Source of the DNA: DAOTWA01 sp963702935
GTDB lineage: Bacteria > Chloroflexota > Anaerolineae > Anaerolineales > Anaerolineaceae
NCBI GenBank assembly: GCA_963702935.1
Contig: OY969772.1
Location: 868,001 to 932,000 of the forward strand
DNA: 64,000 bases
Direction: 5' to 3'
A program made the position numbers and the translations under genes. The stretch's first letter is position 1. Every line of letters begins with the position of its first letter. The notes beneath the pieces are model-generated. The model made no database searches, was not told the DNA's origin, and saw nothing but the letters and a program-made list of their open reading frames with translations. Below, in pieces: positions 1 through 8,248 of the stretch.

Positions 1-145
1 TGATGAAGTGGAAGCCGTTCGCCTGCGAGACGAACGGGGAATTTACACGCGCCATTCAATATCCTCCTCTTCCCCTCCAGGCGCCGGCCTGGAAGGCGGC
101 GGGTTCCAGCCCACACGTCGATCTTCTATGCGAAGCTACGCTCGC

Positions 146-463
146 TTATAACAAGCTGGCCGGCTCGACCGGCACGCCGCATCCGTGCGCCACGATCTCG
201 GTGACGTGCAGAGTTGGCTCGACGCCGGCCCGGCGAAACATCAGCACGCCGCCGATCGTGCCCGTGCACTGGCGATATTCATCCAACGCTTCGCGGCTGT
301 GCCACAAGGTGATGATGCGCCAGACGTTGGGATTGGCGCCGCTATAAGCCAGAAAGGTCTGTACGATTTGGGGCGGCAGCGTTTTCGTGCCTTCCCGAAA
401 AGCCTCATCCAGCATCTCCCATTGCTCGGGATCCACCTCAGCTTCTAGCGTAGTCATGATCAT
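146..463 (-). CDS. ABM-superfamily small protein (dimeric alpha/beta barrel)
   Basis: A 105-residue protein whose pattern (LEAEVDPEQWEMLDEAF near the N-terminus, a central IITLWHSREALDEY segment, and a final strand with HVTEIVAHG) fits the antibiotic-biosynthesis-monooxygenase-like fold. That family contains small oxygenases and heme-degrading proteins as well as members of unknown function, and no catalytic residue can be assigned here. I chose the ATG at 463 because AAGGAGAG lies seven bases upstream; the open frame runs further back, to 658, but that extension has no ribosome site and looks non-coding. The gene stands alone, facing away from the window edge. Substrate unknown. Confidence 0.65.
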   Translation of the reverse strand: MIMTTLEAEVDPEQWEMLDEAFREGTKTLPPQIVQTFLAYSGANPNVWRIITLWHSREALDEYRQCTGTIGGVLMFRRAGVEPTLHVTEIVAHGCGVPVEPASLL

Positions 464-846
464 GGGTACTCTCCTTTTTCGGAGCCCCCCTTCCCTCCGC
501 ATTGTACTGAAATAGGGTGAATTTTTGGGTTGAAAGACCAGGGCGGTTCTCCACCATGCCGGTAGGGCGATACTCCTCGACGCGCACGGCCAACAGGTAC
601 GCTCCAAGTCCGGCGGCTCCCGTGAAAGACGGGACGAGCCGGGGGTAGAGATGGCCAAAACCGGTTGGCGATTGGATAAGTTTTAATCAGGGAGTCAATG
701 CTGGCCGCGAAGGAAACGCGAAAAGTTCGGGAGTGCTTGCGGGCCGCCCGCGCGCTGGAGGTGCATTGGAATTGCCGAAATGTCCTCCCCCCACAGCGCC
801 GGGGTATTAGCAGTATTATAGCACGATTTATCCGATTCGTTCCCGT
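464..846. other. Gene-free stretch with one possible minus-strand -10
   Basis: No convincing gene. On the minus strand a TATAAT hexamer occurs at 818-813 in the context GTGCTATAATACTGC, almost the same context as the TetR promoter near 21590, so it may drive a leftward transcript towards the ABM-like gene through a leader of about 340 bases. Positions 540-650 read openly on the minus strand and could be a decayed gene end, but I cannot recognise it. Confidence 0.3.
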
Positions 847-1887
847 TTAATTCCGCTCGACCCTGGCCCGCACTACGAAGCGGTCGACGGCGCCGAAGCG
901 GTACTTATACTCTTCGTCGCCGCGCAAGAAGTCGAACTCCAGGCGCTTGTGCTCGTTGGCCCAGCGCACCAGGTAACTCACCAGCACCCAGCCGGGAGAA
1001 TATTCCGTGAAGCGCCGGTCTAATCCGGAGTTATACACCCAGATGCGGTTCAGGTAATCGAAGCTGAAATAAGCCGCGGCCTTTTCGCCGTCGATCTCCA
1101 GGAAGGCGAGCTGCAAGCAACCGCGGTCGAAGGCGCAGCGGGCTATCTCGTGGAAGGCGGCGCGCATCTGCTCCGTCAGAAAAGCCTTCTTCTCGTCATC
1201 CTGCACCATGAGCGCCAGAAAGGCGTCCACTTCCTTCTCCAGCCCGGCCCCGTCTTCCACGATGTACCAGCGCAAGGGGATCGAAGATTCTTCTACCCGG
1301 CGCAATTTGCGCCTGATCTCGTGGCGCTGCTTCTTGTCGATGCCGGCCAGGTAGGTCTCCCAATCTCCCGGCAAGGGGATGTGCGGCGAGTGCTGCAAGC
1401 GTTCCTGCTGGTAGCTCCAGCCCAGATCGCGGGCGGCGGCTTCCAGCGCCGGCAGGCTGGGCGAATCTTCCAGGAGGTTGTAGAGATCCAGCGCGCGCCA
1501 ATCGGGCAGGCCGGCGGTCGGCAAGAAAGCCAGCAGCCCGCGCACGAACTCGGCGGCGTCCTGTTCGCGCACGATGAAGTCCAGGTAATCCGAGATCTCG
1601 ATGCTGCCCAGCAGCATCAGGGCCGGCTGGCCGTCGCGATTGCGCGTAATAAAGAGCGGGGCGATCCCCACCAGGCGCCCGTCCCGGCGAGCCAACACCA
1701 CCGCCAGCTCGCCCTGCGGCCATTCTCCCCCGCCCAGCGTCTTCCACCAGATGCGCAGGTAGTCGCTGCGCAGGAATGGCACGTGACTTGCACTCTCAGA
1801 GAGCAGAGCGTCCCATTCCTCTTGCAAGGCGATCAGCTCTTCCATCGTTCGAACCAGGGAAAATTCCATGATGCTCCGCATGTTCAT
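847..1887 (-). CDS. GNAT acyltransferase, FemAB/CelD (Acetyltransf_6) type
   Basis: A 346-residue protein. It begins with the partner-domain pattern of this family (EELIALQEEWDALLSES, then PFLRSDYLRIWW near residue 45), followed by a GNAT-like half with FLEIDGEKAAAYFSFDY and the closing EFDFLRGDEEYKYRFGA. The latter motif is typical of CelD/BcsL and FemAB-like acyltransferases, which move acyl groups onto cell-surface polysaccharide or peptide acceptors. The exact acceptor cannot be read from sequence. Three in-frame ATGs lie close together (1887, 1881, 1869); only the last has a GGAG just upstream, at short spacing, so the true protein may be six residues shorter. It appears to be a single gene. 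Confidence 0.75.
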   Translation of the reverse strand: MNMRSIMEFSLVRTMEELIALQEEWDALLSESASHVPFLRSDYLRIWWKTLGGGEWPQGELAVVLARRDGRLVGIAPLFITRNRDGQPALMLLGSIEISDYLDFIVREQDAAEFVRGLLAFLPTAGLPDWRALDLYNLLEDSPSLPALEAAARDLGWSYQQERLQHSPHIPLPGDWETYLAGIDKKQRHEIRRKLRRVEESSIPLRWYIVEDGAGLEKEVDAFLALMVQDDEKKAFLTEQMRAAFHEIARCAFDRGCLQLAFLEIDGEKAAAYFSFDYLNRIWVYNSGLDRRFTEYSPGWVLVSYLVRWANEHKRLEFDFLRGDEEYKYRFGAVDRFVVRARVERN

Positions 1888-1950
1888 GATAATTACAACC
1901 CGCTGATTATAACTTGCCCATCAGGTCATTGCAAGCAAAGGCCCCGCTTC

Positions 1951-2110
1951 GTGTGCACGCACGAGTTGTCAGGCAGTTGGAAACTGCACCTACAAACTGC
2001 ACGAAGCCAGCCTGCGCTGGCTAAAAACCAGTCGGCGAAGGCCGACTTCGTGTACTTCGTTGCAGCGATTTCAATCGCCTGAAAACGGCTGACAACCTAT
2101 GCGTGCACAC
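1951..2110. mobile_element. 160-bp MITE with inverted ends and 9-bp target duplication
   Basis: The ends are inverted copies: GTGTGCACGC is perfect at both termini, and similarity continues inwards through GTTGTC for about 24 bases. Immediately outside lie identical 9-base direct repeats, CCCCGCTTC at 1942-1950 and 2111-2119, as expected for a target-site duplication. The interior holds a series of small palindromes (GCCAGCctgcGCTGGC, GTCGGCgaagGCCGAC, GCGATTtcAATCGC). There is no open frame, so it would need a transposase supplied from elsewhere. Confidence 0.75.
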
Positions 2111-2199
2111 CCCCGCTTCCGAGGGAAGCAGGGCGGGGATGTGGGAAAAAATCGTGATCCGAACGCCAAGGGGCGGGTGCATTCCTCGCCGTTTGCCGT

Positions 2200-2205
2200 T
2201 ATAAT
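2200..2205 (+). promoter_or_regulatory. Candidate -10 element upstream of the 788-aa protein
   Basis: TATAAT lies 46 bases before the GTG start at 2252. No good -35 hexamer is present at the usual distance, so only the -10 is supported. Confidence 0.35.
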
Positions 2206-2251
2206 CATCAAGGTAAACAGGCTGTTTAGACCCTGAATAACTGGATTCGCC

Positions 2252-4618
2252 GTGTTCGACCTGAACGTTCTACCTCTCTACTTTATCGACACCCAGGAAC
2301 AGCCCCGCCTTCCGGGGCTGATCTGCCTGGCGCCTCCCCGCCGGGCGGCCCGCGGGCGCGAACGGGACCAGCTCGTCCTGCTGGCCAGCCTGCTCGGCGG
2401 CGTCCCCCTGACCTCCGAAGCCCTCGAGCGCCTGGCGCAGACCTATTTCCGCAGCAGCGGCGCGGTCACTTCCGCGCTGCGCGCCTGCCTGGAAGGGTTG
2501 AACGAGCACCTCATGGAGCGCAACCTGCACGGCGCCGGCGCCGCCGGCAGCCAGGCCATCGGGCTGGTCAACCTGGTGGTGGTGCACGAAGAGCGCCTGT
2601 ACGTCGCCCAGAGCGGGCCTACTCACGCTTTCCTGCTGGCCAACGCCGGCGTACAGGATTTTTACGACCCGCAGCTCGCCGGGCGCGGGCTGGGAGTGAG
2701 CCGCGCCGTCACCGTGCGCTATTTTCAGGCCGAGCTCGCGGCGGGGCAAAGCCTGGTGCTGTGCGCCGAGCCGCCCTCCTCGTGGACGCCCGCCAATCTG
2801 GCGGGCAGCTCCGCCCTCTCCCTGGAGGCACTGCGCCGGCTGCTCAGCCTCTCCCAGCCCAATTTGAGCGCCGTGCTGGTGCAATTCCAGGCCGGCGCGG
2901 GCAAGGTCACCCTGCTGAGCGCAGGCAGCCTCGCCTCTGAAACCCCGCAGGCCGCGGGCGCAACGCCCAATGGGGCAACACCCGCCGGCGCAGCTCCCCA
3001 GGCCCCGCGCCGCTTGCACGGCGCCCCCCGCCCGCCGTTAGAGAGCGCCTCCCCATCTACTCACCCCGCCGAAACGCCGCCGGAAAGCCGCCCGCTGGCC
3101 GCCTCCCCCGCCAGGGCCAATCCGATCCTGGCGCAGCCCCCCGCTCCCGCGCTGGAGCCGGCCTCCGCTCCCGGCGAGGAAAATGAGCCTGCCTTGCCCG
3201 GCGAAGAGGCCCCCGCCGTAGCTCAGCCGCGCGCCACGCGCGCTGCGCGCGCAGAGCGCGCGCGCAATACGCGGCGAGACACGCTGCCCTTCTTGCGCGC
3301 CACGGCAGCCTTCTTGCGCGGCAGCCGCCAGGCCGGCCAGCGCAGCGGCAGCGCCCTGGGGCGTCTGCTGAAACGCCTGCTCCCCGGCGGGGCCGGCGCC
3401 GAATCGGAGAGCGCCGGCCTGCCGCGCGCGACCCTGTTCTTCCTGGCCGTGGCGGTGCCCCTGGTGGTGGTGGCCGTGGCCATGGCGGTCTATTTCCAAT
3501 CCGGGCGCTCCGAGCAGTACCGCGCCAATTTCACCCTGGCCGAGGCGCAGGCCGCCCAAACCAGCGGCCAGACCGACCCGCAGGTGCTGCGCGACGCCTG
3601 GGAGAAGGCCCTCTATTACCTGGATAAGGCCGAAAGCTATCAAAAAACAGACGCTTCCCAGGCTTTGCGCGTGCAGGCGCAAACCCAGCTCGACCAGATC
3701 GACGGCATCCAGCGTCTCCAGTTCCAGCCCGCCATCCTGGGAGGGCTGGCCGGCTCCGTCGACGTGGTGCGCATGGCGGCCAACGCCAACGACCTGTACA
3801 TGCTGGACGCTACCCAGGGGCGCGTGCTGCGCGCCATCCTGACCGGGCGTGGTTACGAGATCGACTCCAACTTTGCCTGCGGCCCCGGCCCATCCGGCAC
3901 CCTCGTGATCGGCAACCTGGTGGACATGATCGCCATCTCACCCTCCAACGAGTTCCAGGCCACCGTGATGGCGCTGGACGGCAACGGCAACCTGATCTAC
4001 TGCACGCCCGGCCAGGGCTTCACCGCCGTCCCGCTGGCCCCGCCCGACAACAACTGGGGCAAGATCGAAGCCATGACCTATGACGGCAGCAGCCTGTACG
4101 TGCTCGACCCGCCCAACAACGCCGTGTGGGTCTACGATGGCGGCATCGCCAACTTTACCCAGCGCCCGCGCCTGTTCTTCGACAACGAAATTCCGCCCAT
4201 GGGCGACGTGACCGACCTGGCGATTGCCAACCAGAACCTCTACCTGCTGCACGCCGACGGGCATACCACGCAGTGCACCTTCAGCTACGCCTCCTTCGAG
4301 CCAACCCACTGCACCGACCCGGCTCCCTACAGCGACGACCGCCCCGGGCGGGAAGCGCAGGTGACCGTCTTCCCTGACGTACAGTTCAACCAGGCCATCT
4401 CCAGCGCCCTGCCCACGCCGGCGCTCTACTACCTGGAACCGGTGAACGCTTCGATCTACCTGTTCAGCTTGCAGTTGCGCTTGCAGAACCAACTGCGCGC
4501 CGACACTACCAGCGGCGCGACGTTGCCCTCCAAGACCGCCACGGCTTTCACGGTCAGCCCCAACCGCCTGGTCTTCCTGGCCTTCGGCAACCAGGTGTTC
4601 TACGCCGCCGGCCAGTAG
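2252..4618 (+). CDS. Membrane protein: PP2C-like domain, Pro-rich linker, TM, propeller-like domain
   Basis: This 788-residue protein starts at GTG. Residues 1-225 resemble a PPM/PP2C phosphatase fold (LYVAQSGPTHAFLL, then GRGLGVSRAVTVRYFQAEL), but I see none of the acidic metal-binding motifs, so it may be a pseudophosphatase. About 150 residues rich in Ala and Pro follow, then one transmembrane helix near 392-414. The outer half (about 415-788) alternates short beta segments such as NLYMLDATQGRVLRA and SLYVLDPPNNAVWVYDGG, as in a beta-propeller. It ends 52 bases before an ECF sigma gene, which suggests envelope sensing, but no direct link is proved. The exact family is not recognised. Confidence 0.6.
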   Translation: MFDLNVLPLYFIDTQEQPRLPGLICLAPPRRAARGRERDQLVLLASLLGGVPLTSEALERLAQTYFRSSGAVTSALRACLEGLNEHLMERNLHGAGAAGSQAIGLVNLVVVHEERLYVAQSGPTHAFLLANAGVQDFYDPQLAGRGLGVSRAVTVRYFQAELAAGQSLVLCAEPPSSWTPANLAGSSALSLEALRRLLSLSQPNLSAVLVQFQAGAGKVTLLSAGSLASETPQAAGATPNGATPAGAAPQAPRRLHGAPRPPLESASPSTHPAETPPESRPLAASPARANPILAQPPAPALEPASAPGEENEPALPGEEAPAVAQPRATRAARAERARNTRRDTLPFLRATAAFLRGSRQAGQRSGSALGRLLKRLLPGGAGAESESAGLPRATLFFLAVAVPLVVVAVAMAVYFQSGRSEQYRANFTLAEAQAAQTSGQTDPQVLRDAWEKALYYLDKAESYQKTDASQALRVQAQTQLDQIDGIQRLQFQPAILGGLAGSVDVVRMAANANDLYMLDATQGRVLRAILTGRGYEIDSNFACGPGPSGTLVIGNLVDMIAISPSNEFQATVMALDGNGNLIYCTPGQGFTAVPLAPPDNNWGKIEAMTYDGSSLYVLDPPNNAVWVYDGGIANFTQRPRLFFDNEIPPMGDVTDLAIANQNLYLLHADGHTTQCTFSYASFEPTHCTDPAPYSDDRPGREAQVTVFPDVQFNQAISSALPTPALYYLEPVNASIYLFSLQLRLQNQLRADTTSGATLPSKTATAFTVSPNRLVFLAFGNQVFYAAGQ

Positions 4619-4633
4619 AAAGGGAAAGCGCCC

Positions 4634-4660
4634 GTAACACTTTACCCTTTTTCTCCGTTA
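4634..4660 (+). promoter_or_regulatory. Bipartite ECF-type promoter of the sigma gene
   Basis: GTAACACTTT (4634-4643), 11 bases, then CCGTTA (4655-4660). The same two blocks with the same 11-base gap recur at 6378-6404 upstream of the secreted repeat protein. The AAC in the upstream block is typical of ECF -35 elements. If transcription starts about seven bases after the second block, the mRNA begins within a few bases of the ATG at 4671, making it almost leaderless. Confidence 0.65.
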
Positions 4661-4670
4661 ACAGATTCGA

Positions 4671-5264
4671 ATGATATTAATGCGGAACGGTACGGAGCAG
4701 GTACAGCCGGCCGTCGAGTTGGAGTCCCAGGCGATAGACCAGGCCCTGTCGGGTGACCCTGAGGCTTTCGTCAGTTTGTACGACGCACATATCGATCGCA
4801 TCTACCGCTTCATCTATTTCCGTGTGAACGACGAGCAGCTCGCCGGTGATCTGGCCTCTCAGGTGTTTATCAGCGCCTGGGAAAATATCGGGCGCTATCA
4901 GAAACGGGGCCTCCCCTTCAGCGCCTGGTTATTTCAGATCGCCCGCCACCAGGTAGCCGACCACTTCCGCAACCGGCACGAAACCTACTCGCTGGACGAC
5001 GGCGTCCCTGGCTTCACCGAGCTGCCCGACCCGTCTGCGGACGTAGTGGCTTACGCCGAGCAAAAGTTCGAAGCAGAGCGCATCCGCGCGGCGTTGATGC
5101 AGATCACGAACGACCAACGCGAGGTACTGGTGCTGAAATTCGTCGAAGACCTCAGCACCCGGGAGATCGCCAGGATTTTAGGCAAGCGCGCCGGCGCCGT
5201 GCGAGCCTTGCAAATGCGCGGCTTGCGGCTGTTGGCGTCGATTTTGGGTGTAGAAGATGAGTAG
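4671..5264 (+). CDS. ECF-type RNA polymerase sigma factor
   Basis: A 197-residue sigma-70 family protein of ECF size. Region 2 is clear (FVSLYDAHIDRIYRFIYFRV, later GLPFSAWLFQIARHQVADHF) and region 4 follows (ITNDQREVLVLKFVEDLSTREIARILGKRAGAVRALQMRGLRLL). It should direct RNA polymerase to a small regulon. A bipartite promoter directly upstream, repeated before the gene at 6485, suggests autoregulation. ATG at 4671 and an in-frame ATG at 4680 are both possible; neither has a ribosome site, consistent with a near-leaderless message. It overlaps the next gene by 8 bases, so the two are probably co-translated and the partner is likely to control it. Confidence 0.88.
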   Translation: MILMRNGTEQVQPAVELESQAIDQALSGDPEAFVSLYDAHIDRIYRFIYFRVNDEQLAGDLASQVFISAWENIGRYQKRGLPFSAWLFQIARHQVADHFRNRHETYSLDDGVPGFTELPDPSADVVAYAEQKFEAERIRAALMQITNDQREVLVLKFVEDLSTREIARILGKRAGAVRALQMRGLRLLASILGVEDE

Positions 5265-6367
5265 GTCAGAAGACGTACTGGATGAATGCCTGCAAGGGGC
5301 CGCACCTTCCCAATGGAAGGCCGGCTGCCCTCCCGACCAGGCCGCGGAGCTGCGCCCCCTGCTGCACGCCGCCGCTGAAATCGGCGCGGCGCGGGGAATC
5401 CGCCCTCCAGAGTCTAGCAAGGCCGATGGGCGCGCCAGGCTAACCGCTTACCTGCTCGCGCATCCTCACCCTGAGCGGCGCACCGCAGGGCGCGCCCATC
5501 TCACGGCGCCCACGGCCACGGCCATCCTGCGCCGCCTATCGCTGGGCCTGGTGGTGGCCGTGGCCCTCTTCCTGGTGGTGGGCACCACCTACGCCCAGTC
5601 CGCCTTGCCCGGCCAGAGTCTCTACTCGTGGAAACGCGCCAGCGAGGACCTGTGGCGCGCCGTCTCTCCCAACCCGCTGGGCGTAGACTTGCAGGTCTCG
5701 CAACGGCGCACGAACGAGATGCTGGCCGTCAGCGGGAACGCCAGCGCCGAGCAGGAGGCCCAGCAGGGCTACCAGGCGGTGCTCTCGAACCTCTCGACCC
5801 TCCCGGAGCCGGACGCGCGCCGGCAGGTGTTCCAGAACTCTCTCCTCCCAACAAAAGACCCTCTCGCAGGCCGGCATCACGGTTCCGGCTCTCGACCAGA
5901 CCCTGTCCAAATTGTCGGCGCAGGTGCCCCCCACGGAAGCGGCTCCCGCGCCCACGGAAACTGCCCCCACCCCCACGCCCGGCGCAAGGATAGCCGTGCC
6001 CGGCGGCGGGGACGGCTCGCCGGATGAGCACGCTCCCCGGCCGGGCGGATTCGTTCCCCGCCCAGGGGAAAGCTACACGCCGGACGGGAACAAAGCTACT
6101 CCCGCCCCCCTCACCCCTGCGCCGGACGATCTCAGCGCCACGCCAGGGGACCTCAGCGGCACTCCGGGGGATCTCACGGCCACGCCGGGCGAGGACAGCG
6201 CCACCCCCGGCACGCTCACCCCCACCCCATTTTTCGCCCCCTTCGAGCCCCACCGCACGCCCTTCGGGGCGGCCTTCCCAACCGCCAGGCCCACGCCGGG
6301 ATTCCATTTCTTCCCTTTCCACTTCCCGGAATTCCACCTGTTCCCCCTGCCCACCTACCACCCCTAG
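5257..6367 (+). CDS. DUF5667-type single-pass membrane protein (frame broken once)
   Basis: Presumed partner of the preceding sigma factor. The start overlaps the sigma stop. One transmembrane helix (LGLVVAVALFLVVGTTYAQS, near residues 91-110) is followed by the DUF5667 signature ALPGQSLYSWKRASEDLWRAVSPNP. The reading frame breaks in the CT-rich run at 5838-5848: the first frame runs out at 6027 with meaningless sequence, while the next frame continues sensibly (LSSQQKTLSQAGITVPALD) into a Pro/Thr-rich tail with ATPGDLSGTPGD repeats ending at 6367. Removing one base restores a protein of about 369 residues. The break could be real, phase-variable, or a sequencing error. DUF5667 proteins often sit beside ECF sigma genes. 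Confidence 0.7.
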
Positions 6368-6377
6368 GACCTTTCGA

Positions 6378-6404
6378 GTAACACTTTCCCCGTTCTCCCC
6401 GTTA
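6378..6404 (+). promoter_or_regulatory. Bipartite ECF-type promoter of the repeat-protein gene
   Basis: GTAACACTTT (6378-6387), 11 bases, CCGTTA (6399-6404): the same blocks and gap as at 4634-4660. The predicted start near 6411 leaves a leader of about 74 bases with GGAGGT at 6474-6479, six bases before the ATG at 6485. Confidence 0.65.
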
Positions 6405-6484
6405 TCAGGGGTAGACCCGTTTTTCAGACGCGGATCGCCTGATCCATTTCCGCGTCCAAGTTCTATCGGTAATGGAGGTAAACC

Positions 6485-7480
6485 ATGCTTAAGTTTCTCT
6501 TCACCCTGTTGACTTCGATATTTCTTGCCTTCGGGTTCATCTTCCACCCGTCTCCTCGCCCCCGCCCCAAGCCAGTCCCAACCCAATACGCGACCATGAC
6601 GGAAGCCCCGACCAGCGCGGAGACCATGACGGAGGCGCCCACCGGCGAAGGCACGGTCACCGAGGCGCCCACCAGCGAGGGTACTGTAACGGAAACGCCC
6701 ACCAGTGAAGGCACGGTGACCGAGACGCCTACCAGCGAGGGTACCGTAACAGAAACACCCACCAGTGAAGGCACCGTCACCGAGACGCCCACCAGCGAGG
6801 GTACTGTAACGGAAACGCCCACCAGTGAAGGCACGCTCACCGAAACCCCCACTGGAGAAGTGACCGAGACGCCCACGGGCGAAGTCACGGAAACCCCCAC
6901 GGCCATGGCCCCATCGCCTACCCCCGGAGGCTTCCCCTTCCTCTTCGACAACGATCCCGATGACGCCGTCTTACAGCAGATCATCACCCTGCTGCGAGAT
7001 TACAAGCTCGGTTACGCCGACATGGGCAACAATCACCAGATATTCAACCAGATACTGACGATCGTCGAAAACAATATGTCCAGCTTTGACAACGACGCCG
7101 ACGATGCCTTCCTGGTGCGCCTGGCCGAGCTTGCCCAAAAGGAGCAGGGTAAGAAGGTGAAGCCCACTCCGGAAGCGACGCCCACCCTCGTGGTCACACC
7201 TACCCCCAGGGCCGATCATGACAACGACGGGGACGACCGGGGTGGAAATTCTTATCCCAACCCAGGCCGGAAATTCGATAACTATCCCGGGCCGACCTTG
7301 CTGCCGACCCTGGTGATGCCGCCCGTCTTGATGCCGGCCGACCCGCTTCCGCAGCAGAAGCAGAACTTCTCCAATTGCAAGCCCGCCGGCGGAGCGACCA
7401 GCCTGTTCCAAAACTGGTTCGGTGGAGGCCGTTCCTCTAACGGCGCCCGCTCCGGCGGGATCGTGTGCGCCCAGCGCTAG
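6485..7480 (+). CDS. Secreted Thr/Pro/Glu-repeat protein, probable ECF target
   Basis: A 331-residue protein with an N-terminal hydrophobic export segment (FLFTLLTSIFLAFGFIF, residues 4-20). Residues about 38-140 are tandem ten-residue repeats, mainly TETPTSEGTV. Two related acidic segments follow (DNDPDDAVLQQIITLLRDY and DNDADDAFLVRLAELAQ, near 160 and 200), then a Pro/Asp-rich region and a C-terminal part with two cysteines (SNCKPAGG and IVCAQR). No enzyme family is recognised. The repeat looks like a flexible, possibly glycosylated, surface spacer. GGAGGT upstream supports the start. The ECF-type promoter upstream is identical in its core to that of the sigma gene, so the protein is probably exported in response to the signal sensed by that system. 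Confidence 0.7.
   Translation: MLKFLFTLLTSIFLAFGFIFHPSPRPRPKPVPTQYATMTEAPTSAETMTEAPTGEGTVTEAPTSEGTVTETPTSEGTVTETPTSEGTVTETPTSEGTVTETPTSEGTVTETPTSEGTLTETPTGEVTETPTGEVTETPTAMAPSPTPGGFPFLFDNDPDDAVLQQIITLLRDYKLGYADMGNNHQIFNQILTIVENNMSSFDNDADDAFLVRLAELAQKEQGKKVKPTPEATPTLVVTPTPRADHDNDGDDRGGNSYPNPGRKFDNYPGPTLLPTLVMPPVLMPADPLPQQKQNFSNCKPAGGATSLFQNWFGGGRSSNGARSGGIVCAQR
6595..6906 (+). repeat. In-gene 30-bp tandem repeat with 60-bp higher-order period
   Basis: Thirty-base units encode TE(A/T)PT(S/G)EGTV. Neighbouring units alternate between two synonymous spellings (ACCAGTGAAGGC and ACCAGCGAGGGT), so the DNA repeats every 60 bases while the protein repeats every 10 residues. This points to recent duplication of two-unit blocks and a copy number likely to vary. 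Confidence 0.85.
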
Positions 7481-7753
7481 ATAACCTGAACCACGGAGGC
7501 ACAGAGGTCACCGAGAAAATCTTTCTAAAACTCCGTGCTCTCAGCGCCCCGGTGATGAACCCCTGACAAACGGCGGCGGGCTTGAAAGGCCCGCCGCCGA
7601 CTGCATCTCTTGGATCACGGGAACACACGGTGAAGGAAAGAACGGCAACCCTCTGCCCCGGTGTGCAGGAGCACGGTGGGTTCCGGTGCGACCGGTAGGA
7701 ATTCATGTCCGGATACTCATTGCCCCTCCACCCACCCTACGAGCTTCGCAAGG
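7481..7753. other. Spacer with an 11-bp perfect hairpin
   Basis: Convergent spacer. It begins with a piece of a dispersed word family (CCACGGAGGCACAGAGGTCA at 7491-7510). A perfect 11-base-pair stem at 7571-7581/7589-7599 with a 7-base loop follows; there is no T-run, so it may be a bidirectional pause or a factor-dependent terminator. No gene is seen in the rest. Confidence 0.5.
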
Positions 7754-8227
7754 CTAGACCGATGTAAATCCACGCTCCAGGTCTACGCGCACGACAAGCG
7801 TGGACAGCGCCGCCCGCTGCACGTCCTGCTGGTCGAAGCCCCCATCCGATGCGAGCCTGACGGAGCGCAAGCGCGCCGCGGCCGGAAAGCGCTGCAGGTA
7901 GAGATTCAACGCCTGGGCAACGAGACCGGCGTCTGCCTGGCCGCTCAGCGCGGTCGCCTTGCCCCGCAAAGGTTGCCCGCGCAGCCTAATCTGCACGGGC
8001 GCACCGCCGCGCAAATTGCGCCACCAGGTCTTCCGGGAGGGCGCACCCGGCGCGATGTAAATCACGTCACCGCTTTGCACGTATTGAACGGGAAGGGTGT
8101 AGAGCCTTCCGCTTTTCCGTCCCTGATAAGTGATGAGCAGCAAGGCTCCGCTCAGCATCCCGTGCAACGGCGAGCGCAAGATCAGGCGCACAAAAGGATT
8201 GAGAATCTTATTCATGAACCACATCAT
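7754..8227 (-). CDS. Deazaflavin (F420)-dependent nitroreductase-family protein
   Basis: A 157-residue protein of the Ddn-like family: GALLLITYQGRKSGRLYTLPVQYVQSGDVIYIAPGAPSRKTWWRNL matches the conserved core, in which a split-barrel fold holds the F420 or flavin cofactor. Members reduce quinones, nitro compounds or unknown substrates with F420H2. The C-terminal half (VQIRLRGQPLRGKATAL) is also typical. AGGAAGAG sits six bases before the start. It lies 21 bases downstream of the double-flavodoxin gene and very likely shares its transcript and PadR control. Whether this organism makes F420 cannot be decided from the window. Confidence 0.78.
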   Translation of the reverse strand: MMWFMNKILNPFVRLILRSPLHGMLSGALLLITYQGRKSGRLYTLPVQYVQSGDVIYIAPGAPSRKTWWRNLRGGAPVQIRLRGQPLRGKATALSGQADAGLVAQALNLYLQRFPAAARLRSVRLASDGGFDQQDVQRAALSTLVVRVDLERGFTSV

Positions 8228-8248
8228 TTACTCTTCCTGATTTCTAAC

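Noticed and set aside
1..145. Possible gene at the left edge
   Set aside because: The plus-strand frame from position 3 has no family pattern and runs antisense across the ABM-like gene.
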